The translations under genes and the position numbers were made by a program. Of a stretch of 64,000 nucleotides of DNA, positions 57,947-64,000 are shown piece after piece. Each line of letters begins with the position of its first letter. Position 1 is the first letter of the stretch. The stretch comes from Variovorax guangxiensis (GTDB lineage: Bacteria; Pseudomonadota; Gammaproteobacteria; Burkholderiales; Burkholderiaceae_C), in contig NZ_RXFT01000004.1 of assembly GCF_003952165.1 (NCBI RefSeq), positions 1-64,000 of the forward strand. Reading direction: 5' to 3'. The notes beneath the pieces are model-generated. The model saw only the letters and a program-made list of their open reading frames with translations, made no database searches and was not told the origin of the DNA.

Positions 57947-58903
57947 ATGCTGTCCCGCACCGCAGACCACCTCTATTGGATGTCCCGCTACACCGAGCGC
58001 GCCGAGAACACGGCGCGCATGCTGGACGTCAACTACCAGACCTCGCTCCTGCCGCAGTCCGCCGAAGTCGCCAAGTACGGCTGGCAGGGCGTGCTCTCCA
58101 TCAGCGAGCTGCTGCCCTGGTACAACCAGAAGTACGACCAGATCGCGCCCAAGGAGGTGATGGAGTTCATGGTCAAGGACGAGAGCAACGCCTCGTCCAT
58201 CGTCTCCTGCCTCAAGGCCGCCCGCGAGAACGCACGCGCCGTTCGCGGCGCCCTCACCACCGAAGCCTGGGAAACGCAGAACACCACCTGGCTCGAAGTC
58301 AACCGCATGCTGCGCTCGGGCGACTTCGAGCGCGACCCCGGCCAGTTCTTCGAATGGGTCAAGTTCCGCTCGCACCTGTCGCGCGGCGTCACGCTGGGCA
58401 CCATGCTGCAGGACGAGGCCTTCTACTTCTCGCGCCTGGGCACCTTCCTTGAACGCGCCGACAACACAGCGCGCCTGGTCGACGTGAAGTTCCACGCGCT
58501 CAACAGCGAGTTCTTCGGCGCTGCCACCGAGGAAGACCAAGAATACGACTTCTACCACTGGAGCGCGATCCTGCGCAGCGTCTCGGCCTTCGAGGTCTAC
58601 CGCAAGGTGTACCGCGACGTGATCAAGCCCGAGCGCGTGGCCGAACTGCTCATTCTCCGGGCCGACATGCCGCGCTCGCTGCATGCGAGCCTGGTCGAGG
58701 TGGTCAACAACCTGGCGAAGGTTCAGAACGAGCAGAGCGCAGAAACGCAGCGCCGTGCCGGGAAGCTCCTGGCCGATCTGCAATACGCGCGCGTCGACGA
58801 AATTCTGGCGACGGGGCTGCATGCATATCTCACGCAATTCCTCGATCGGGTGAATGAGTTGGGGGTGCGGATCAGCCAGGATTTTCTGGTTCCGGCGCAT
58901 TGA
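57947..58903 (+). CDS. alpha-E domain protein
   Basis: A 318-residue all-helical protein starting MLSRTADHLYWMSRYTERAENTARMLDV, which is the alpha-E (DUF403) signature; ...GTFLERADNTARLVDVKFHAL repeats the pattern with ERADNTAR, and LRADMPRSLHASLVEV and the ending VNELGVRISQDFLVPAH are typical. Alpha-E proteins are constant partners of circularly permuted ATP-grasp and transglutaminase-like proteins. Their role is unproven. No transglutaminase gene follows here; a perfect hairpin and an A+T-rich gap separate it from the exoprotein gene. Confidence 0.92.
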   Translation: MLSRTADHLYWMSRYTERAENTARMLDVNYQTSLLPQSAEVAKYGWQGVLSISELLPWYNQKYDQIAPKEVMEFMVKDESNASSIVSCLKAARENARAVRGALTTEAWETQNTTWLEVNRMLRSGDFERDPGQFFEWVKFRSHLSRGVTLGTMLQDEAFYFSRLGTFLERADNTARLVDVKFHALNSEFFGAATEEDQEYDFYHWSAILRSVSAFEVYRKVYRDVIKPERVAELLILRADMPRSLHASLVEVVNNLAKVQNEQSAETQRRAGKLLADLQYARVDEILATGLHAYLTQFLDRVNELGVRISQDFLVPAH

Positions 58904-58912
58904 AATGCGAAA

Positions 58913-58940
58913 GCGTCATCTCTCTTGCGGGAGATGACGC
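58913..58940 (+). terminator. hairpin after the alpha-E gene
   Basis: Perfect 10-bp arms GCGTCATCTC (58913-58922) and GAGATGACGC (58931-58940) with an 8-base loop follow the stop by 9 bases. There is no T-tract, so it may act as a rho-assisted or mRNA-stabilising structure. Confidence 0.5.
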
Positions 58941-59110
58941 CCGCTCCACTCAGCGCGAAATTTTGACAATTGTTGACGCAACTAAATTAGCAAGATCAAA
59001 AGTAAACAATAAGAATTAACTTGCCGGAATTGAATGTTTTCAGACGTTTAAAAGCGTGAATTAATACCTTGTAAGCAAGCGCCGCGCTCCCATAATCGCG
59101 CTCCTCAGTT

Positions 59111-59130
59111 TTCATTTGGTCACAAATGAA
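59111..59130. promoter_or_regulatory. palindrome upstream of the exoprotein gene
   Basis: TTCATTTG / CAAATGAA are perfect 8-bp arms around GTCA, 37 bases before the ATG at 59167. The surrounding 58950-59070 stretch is markedly A+T-rich compared with the window. It is a candidate operator or mRNA hairpin controlling the exoprotein. Confidence 0.45.
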
Positions 59131-59166
59131 GCTGCGGCATGACAACTGTGAGGGAGCGTAAGAGCG

Positions 59167-62100
59167 ATGAATCGGCACTTGCACCGCGTGGTCTTCAACG
59201 CGGCCAGAGGGATGCGCATGGTGGTCCAGGAAACGGCCGCCAGCACTGGAAAGGGCGCCAGCAGGGCGACGACCGCCGCAGGTGCTGCAGCCCTCGCGGG
59301 TGTGCTGATCGCAGGAGCCGCACACGCCCAGATCGTCGGTGCCCCCAACGTTCCCGGCAATCTCCGCCCGACCGTGCTGACAGCGCCCAATGGCGTGCCG
59401 CTGGTCAACATCCAGACGCCTTCCGCCGCGGGCGTCTCGCGCAACGTCTACAACCAGTTCAGCGTCGGTTCGAACGGCGCCATCCTGAACAACAGCCGGG
59501 TGAATGTGCAGACCCAACTGGGTGGGTTCGTTCAGGGCAACCCCAATCTGGCCACAGGCCCGGCACGCATCATCCTCAACGAGGTCAACGGCGGAACGCC
59601 CAGCCAGCTTCGCGGCTACATCGAAGTGGGCGGCCAGCGCGCAGAAGTGATCATCGCGAACCCGGCGGGCATCAGCGTCGACGGCGGCGGCTTCATCAAT
59701 GCCAGCCGCGCCACGCTCACTACCGGCACGCCGCAGTTCAACGCCGTCGGCGGTCTCGACAGTTTCCTGGTTCGTGGCGGAACCATCACCATCGACGGCG
59801 CGGGCCTCGATGCCAGCAAGACCGACTACGCTGCCATCCTTGCGCGTGCTGTGCAGGCCAACGCGAGCATCTGGGCCAGCGAACTCAAGGTGGTGACCGG
59901 TGCGAATCAGGTCAGTGCCGACCATACGCAGATCACCCCCACGACAGGAACGGGCGCAGCACCGACCTTCACTCTCGATGTGGCGGCCCTCGGCGGCATG
60001 TATGCAGGAAAAATCACGCTTGTGGGCAATGAGGCCGGCTTGGGCGTACGCAATGCCGGCAACATCGGCGCGAGCAACGGCAATCTCATCGTCACAGGAG
60101 CGGGGCGTCTTGAAAATACTGGCACCCTCGAAGGCACACGCGTCGAAATCTCCAGTGCCAGCGACATAGACAACCGGGGCGGTACGATCCGCCAGACCAG
60201 CAGCGTGGGCCTCGGCATCACTGCACCGGTCCTTTCGAACACCAACAGCGGAATCATCGGTATCGAGCCGGCACCAGCGCCGATCGCTGGCACGGAAGGT
60301 AGCACGAGCAACGGGAGCGACACCGGCACAAGTGGCACCGCCAGTCCAAGCGTTTCCCCCACGGGAACCAGCTCCGGAACGGGTTCAGGCTCCAGTAATG
60401 CGGCTTCCCCGGCACCGGCACCGTTTGTCCCTACATCGCCTGGCACCATCACCGCGGCGGCAACGATTCTGAACGACGGTGGCCGCATCTACACTGGTGG
60501 TCCGATCGCGCTGCAAACACCGCAGATCAACAACGCGGGTGGCACGTTGTCGGTCGCCAGCATGGCGGTCACCGGGCCCAATTTCTCGAATGCTGGTGGC
60601 ACTCTGAACGTCAGCCAGAGCTTCGGCGCAAACGTCGGCACCTTCGACAACACGGGCGGCAAGCTCAATGCGGGCAGTCTGACCATTGCCACCAGCGGCG
60701 ACCTGATCAACACCGACGGCGTGCTGACAAGCGCTTCCGATGCCAACCTCACGGTGGGTGGGAGGGCTGAGAACACTCGCGGCACGATCTCGGCCACTGG
60801 TGTACTGACTGCGAACGTTGTAGGCGCCACCACCAACAACGGCGGCACGCTGACTTCAAATCAGACGCTGAGCCTGAACACCGGCTCGCTGGAGAATACT
60901 GGCGGTAGCGTTCAGTCTGCACAAGCCGGTGTACAGCTTGGCGTAGCCAACGCGCTGACCAACGGCAGTGGCGGCAGTATCAGCGCGGCTACCGATCTCA
61001 GTATCCAGACCGGTTCGCTCACCAACGGTGGCAGCCTGCGCGGGAGCAACGATGCCAACATTGCGGTTGGTGGCGCATTGACCAACGACGGCAGTGTCAC
61101 GGCGGGCCGCAACACGACGATCACTGCTGGCAGCGTGCACAGCGGTACGTCCAGCGTGCTCGGAGCTGGCGCCCAGGGCGACGGCAAGCTTGGCGGTGTG
61201 GGTGACCTGCGTGTGACCTCCTCCGGCGCCTTGGTCGCCAACGGCTCCAACATCGCGGCGGGTAATGCCGCGCTGCAAGGTGCGAGCATCGATCTGTCGA
61301 CCAGCCAGACCAGTGCGATCAATATCGCAGTCACGGCCACTCAGGGCAATGTGACCACCAGCAACGCCACGGTCGTCACGCCAGGCACTTTGAGCATCAC
61401 GGCCAATAGTCACGCGGCGCAGACCCTCGTGAACGACGCTGGCAAGCTCAATGCTAGTCAGTTGCAAATCGATGCCTCGAACCTCGCCAATACGAACAAG
61501 GGCGAGATCGTGCAGACCGGCACAGGTGCGACGACCATCGCGACCAGCGGCACGCTGAACAACGACGGTGGCCGCATCGCCAGCAATGGGCAAGACCTCA
61601 CGCTGCAGGGCATGGCGATCACCAGCAACGTGGGCAAGATCGAGCACGCGGGTCCCGGAACTCTGACCATCACAGGTGGCAGCTTCAACGGTGCCGACGG
61701 TCAGATCACAGCGAACAACGCTTTGGTGGTCGCCGTGTCGGGGGCATTCAACCAGGACGGCGGTAAGGCGACAACCAGCGCCAAGCAAATCTCCATCGAC
61801 GCAGGCTCGCTGAGCAATCGTGGTGGTCAGATTGTGCAGACCGGCTCTGACGCCACCCGTATCACTGTCGTGGGAGCGATCGACAATACATCCGGCACCA
61901 TCGCGAGCAACGGCAACACGACCATCGCAACCGGCAGCCTGACCAACCAAGGCGGCTCCGTTCGTGCCGCAGAAACTTCCAGCCTCGGTCTGACCGTTGG
62001 CGGCCTGCTTGACAACAGCAACAAAGGATCGATTGGCGCGGGTGGTAACACCACCGCCACGGCGGGCAGTCTCAACAACGATGCCGGCAGTGTGACGGCA

Positions 62101-64000
62101 GTGGGCGACTTGAGCGCCACCATTGGTGGAGCTGCAATGAACGTCGGCGGGACATTGGCTGCCAATGGCAGCACAACCCTTCTTGTAGACGGAATGCTGG
62201 ACAACAGCGGTGGGACTGCCGCTGCGGTCAAGGGGAATTTGAGCGTCACCACATCCGGAGCGACTACCAACACCGGAGGAACGCTGCAAGCGGGCGCCAA
62301 CGTGGCCTTGACGAACGGGGGCTTGATCAACAGGGGCGGCACCGTCTTTGGCGAAAGCCTGAGCGTGGATACCCACAAGAATGCTCTGGACAACAGCAAG
62401 CAGGGAACATTGGCGGCGGCTACCACCGTCGACATCAAGTCGGGCGCCCTCAACAACGACACCGGCCTGATTCAGTCCAATGGCGGTGCAATGACCATTG
62501 ATACCGATGGCCAGAAACTCACCAACTCCAACGCCGCGAACTACACCACCAAACAGGGCGGCATCACCAGCGCTGATACGTTGACCCTCAAGAATGTCGG
62601 CGACGTGGACAATGCGGCGGGCTTCATCGGCGCGAAGAATGCGCTCAACGCCGACACCCGGTTGTTCACGAACACAGGCAATGGCCAAGTGATCGGGCAG
62701 TCTGCGGTTGTGATCAACACCAACGGTGCGCGCTACGACAACGGCGGCGGTCAGACGCTGGCTGTGGGCAACTTGGATATCAATGCCGGCAGCATCGCCA
62801 ATACGAGCGGTTTGGTCCGCTCGGCAGCGACAACAACGCTAAACGCCGGCAGCATTGGCAACAAAGACACTCTCGGCGCCAACCAGGGCATTGAAGGAAA
62901 GTCCGTTGCCATCGGCACTGGCGAGCTGGACAACACCTCTGGTGCTATCCGTGCCGATGTCGATACGACCATCACCAGCGGTGGCACCGTGACCAACACC
63001 AATGGTCTGATCTCAGCTGGGAATGAGCTGAGCATTCGCGACCCCAATCGCGCGAATCCCGGTGCCAAGACGCTGAACCTGGTCAATACCAATGGCACGC
63101 TGGTAGCAGACAAGAGCCTCAAGATCGACGCAGCGACGTTCAGCGGCGACGGCAAAGCTGTTTCGGGGCAGGACCTGAGCCTCGCGCTCACACAGAACGT
63201 CACCAACAACGGCGAGGTGGCCGCCAACGGGAACCTGAGCTACACCACCACTGGCAACTTCACGAATAACGGCAAGCTGCTGGCGGGCCAGACGCTCACG
63301 GTCGGTGGCAACAACGTCGACAACTCGGCCAATGCGGAGATGTCGGGCACGAACACTACGATCAACACCAGCGGCACGTTGACCAACCGTGGCCTGATCG
63401 ACAGCAAGAACGACACGCAGATCAATGCAGGAACAGGGACCCTGAAAAACATCGGCACGGGTCGCATCTACGGCAATGCGATCTCCATTGCCACCGGTAC
63501 GCTCGAGAATGACGCAGAGACTGTCGGCGGCTTGACCAAGGCAGGGACCATTGCCGCGCGCAGCACCCTCAACATTGGTGCGACCACCATCACAAACCGC
63601 GAGCATGCATTGATCTTCAGCGGCGGAATGGGCGCGGGTGCGATGAGCATCGGCGGCTCGCTTGACGCCAACCGCAAGGCCACGGCGCAGGGCTCCGTGC
63701 TCAACAACCTAAGCGCAGACATCGAGTCGCTGGGCGACATGTCCATTTCGATGGCGAACGTCAACAACCGCGACGTACACATTCAGAGAGGGCCCCAGAC
63801 GGTCACATTCGGCCTTCAGATTGGTATTGCGCCCAACACTCCCCTAGGAAGCGGGATCGGCAGGACCACCACCTACCGCATGGACGAAGTCACCCTCGAC
63901 GCCGCCAATGGCCTGGTCTTCCTCCAGAAGACCGGTGAACTCGTCGGCATGGGAGGCTACGGCGTCTGGAACAACCTCATCACGACCACGGAAGATACGG
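59167..64000 (+). CDS. two-partner-secretion filamentous haemagglutinin-like exoprotein (5' part)
   Basis: An uninterrupted frame of 1611 codons runs from the ATG at 59167 to the window edge. The N-terminus has the extended signal peptide region of TPS proteins (MNRHLHRVVFNAARGMRMVVQE), and the signal is cleaved after AHA near residue 54. The TPS secretion domain (to about residue 300) carries NPNL at 125 and NPAG at 165. Beyond it are dozens of degenerate beta-helix repeats of the GSLTNxGGxI / ASGDLxNxG type. Residues 368-425 are a low-complexity Pro/Ser/Gly/Thr linker (GTEGSTSNGSDTGTSGTAS). It would be secreted through a TpsB (FhaC-like) outer membrane partner not seen here, and may be an adhesin or a CdiA-type toxin; the C-terminus needed to tell is outside. 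Confidence 0.92.
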   Translation, partial: MNRHLHRVVFNAARGMRMVVQETAASTGKGASRATTAAGAAALAGVLIAGAAHAQIVGAPNVPGNLRPTVLTAPNGVPLVNIQTPSAAGVSRNVYNQFSVGSNGAILNNSRVNVQTQLGGFVQGNPNLATGPARIILNEVNGGTPSQLRGYIEVGGQRAEVIIANPAGISVDGGGFINASRATLTTGTPQFNAVGGLDSFLVRGGTITIDGAGLDASKTDYAAILARAVQANASIWASELKVVTGANQVSADHTQITPTTGTGAAPTFTLDVAALGGMYAGKITLVGNEAGLGVRNAGNIGASNGNLIVTGAGRLENTGTLEGTRVEISSASDIDNRGGTIRQTSSVGLGITAPVLSNTNSGIIGIEPAPAPIAGTEGSTSNGSDTGTSGTASPSVSPTGTSSGTGSGSSNAASPAPAPFVPTSPGTITAAATILNDGGRIYTGGPIALQTPQINNAGGTLSVASMAVTGPNFSNAGGTLNVSQSFGANVGTFDNTGGKLNAGSLTIATSGDLINTDGVLTSASDANLTVGGRAENTRGTISATGVLTANVVGATTNNGGTLTSNQTLSLNTGSLENTGGSVQSAQAGVQLGVANALTNGSGGSISAATDLSIQTGSLTNGGSLRGSNDANIAVGGALTNDGSVTAGRNTTITAGSVHSGTSSVLGAGAQGDGKLGGVGDLRVTSSGALVANGSNIAAGNAALQGASIDLSTSQTSAINIAVTATQGNVTTSNATVVTPGTLSITANSHAAQTLVNDAGKLNASQLQIDASNLANTNKGEIVQTGTGATTIATSGTLNNDGGRIASNGQDLTLQGMAITSNVGKIEHAGPGTLTITGGSFNGADGQITANNALVVAVSGAFNQDGGKATTSAKQISIDAGSLSNRGGQIVQTGSDATRITVVGAIDNTSGTIASNGNTTIATGSLTNQGGSVRAAETSSLGLTVGGLLDNSNKGSIGAGGNTTATAGSLNNDAGSVTAVGDLSATIGGAAMNVGGTLAANGSTTLLVDGMLDNSGGTAAAVKGNLSVTTSGATTNTGGTLQAGANVALTNGGLINRGGTVFGESLSVDTHKNALDNSKQGTLAAATTVDIKSGALNNDTGLIQSNGGAMTIDTDGQKLTNSNAANYTTKQGGITSADTLTLKNVGDVDNAAGFIGAKNALNADTRLFTNTGNGQVIGQSAVVINTNGARYDNGGGQTLAVGNLDINAGSIANTSGLVRSAATTTLNAGSIGNKDTLGANQGIEGKSVAIGTGELDNTSGAIRADVDTTITSGGTVTNTNGLISAGNELSIRDPNRANPGAKTLNLVNTNGTLVADKSLKIDAATFSGDGKAVSGQDLSLALTQNVTNNGEVAANGNLSYTTTGNFTNNGKLLAGQTLTVGGNNVDNSANAEMSGTNTTINTSGTLTNRGLIDSKNDTQINAGTGTLKNIGTGRIYGNAISIATGTLENDAETVGGLTKAGTIAARSTLNIGATTITNREHALIFSGGMGAGAMSIGGSLDANRKATAQGSVLNNLSADIESLGDMSISMANVNNRDVHIQRGPQTVTFGLQIGIAPNTPLGSGIGRTTTYRMDEVTLDAANGLVFLQKTGELVGMGGYGVWNNLITTTEDT

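Noticed and set aside
60856..62688. 610-codon minus-strand frame inside the exoprotein gene
   Set aside because: It is the antisense of the repeat region, with no motif; the plus frame is continuous and has the TPS signatures.
59900..63800. Repeats in the exoprotein gene as a CRISPR-like or tandem DNA array
   Set aside because: The periodicity is at the protein level (beta-helix rungs); DNA units differ in length and sequence, and no direct repeat with unique spacers is present.

Overview
The window is about 68% G+C and densely packed. The gene content (CTP synthase/enolase/FtsB cluster, parE and parC, dapA-bamC, RoxA) and three kinds of intergenic repeat that I associate with this family point to a beta-proteobacterium of the Comamonadaceae, most likely Variovorax or a close relative. 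That assignment is inference from protein style and layout; no rRNA or tRNA gene is present. I see no insertion sequence, integrase or CRISPR array.

Layout. 1-2.4 kb: a DUF455 ferritin-like gene (cut by the window edge) divergent from a gamma-carbonic-anhydrase-like gene and hslO. 2.4-8.5 kb, minus strand: pyrG, a DUF1330 gene, eno, ftsB, pnuC, a NadR-type kinase gene and an exported hypothetical. 8.6-14.1 kb, mostly plus: coaBC, a membrane protein, dut, a glycine-zipper lipoprotein, roxA and a small lipoprotein, with one SlyD-like gene on minus. 14.2-19.1 kb, minus: dapA-bamC-MBL hydrolase, a methyltransferase, a 46-codon membrane peptide and an MFS transporter. 19.3-26.0 kb, plus: parE, a lytic transglycosylase, a Tat-exported Kelch protein, parC and a small membrane protein. 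26.0-32.0 kb is accessory metabolism: an NAPE-PLD-like lipoprotein, a lipase-like protein, an isochorismatase-family hydrolase, and a MarR regulator divergent from a tannase-family lipoprotein.

32.0-34.5 kb holds the oddest piece: a degenerate second copy of the 3' end of a CorA-like gene, a roughly 250-nt leader with mutually exclusive RNA structures and a small ORF, and then the intact CorA-like gene. 34.5-41.6 kb looks like a PtxS-regulated 2-ketogluconate operon in which an ABC importer of the polar-amino-acid type replaces the usual MFS transporter KguT. Its promoter carries an exact TGAAACCGGTTTCA operator.

41.5-58.9 kb has a GMC oxidoreductase, comEC and an enoyl-CoA hydratase. Interleaved with them are two loci of the poorly characterised ATP-grasp / alpha-E / transglutaminase system. 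One locus fuses ATP-grasp and alpha-E in a single protein beside two transglutaminases, RidA and an orphan solute-binding lipoprotein; the other encodes the two domains separately. 59.2-64.0 kb is the 5' part of a very large two-partner-secretion haemagglutinin-like exoprotein that runs off the window.
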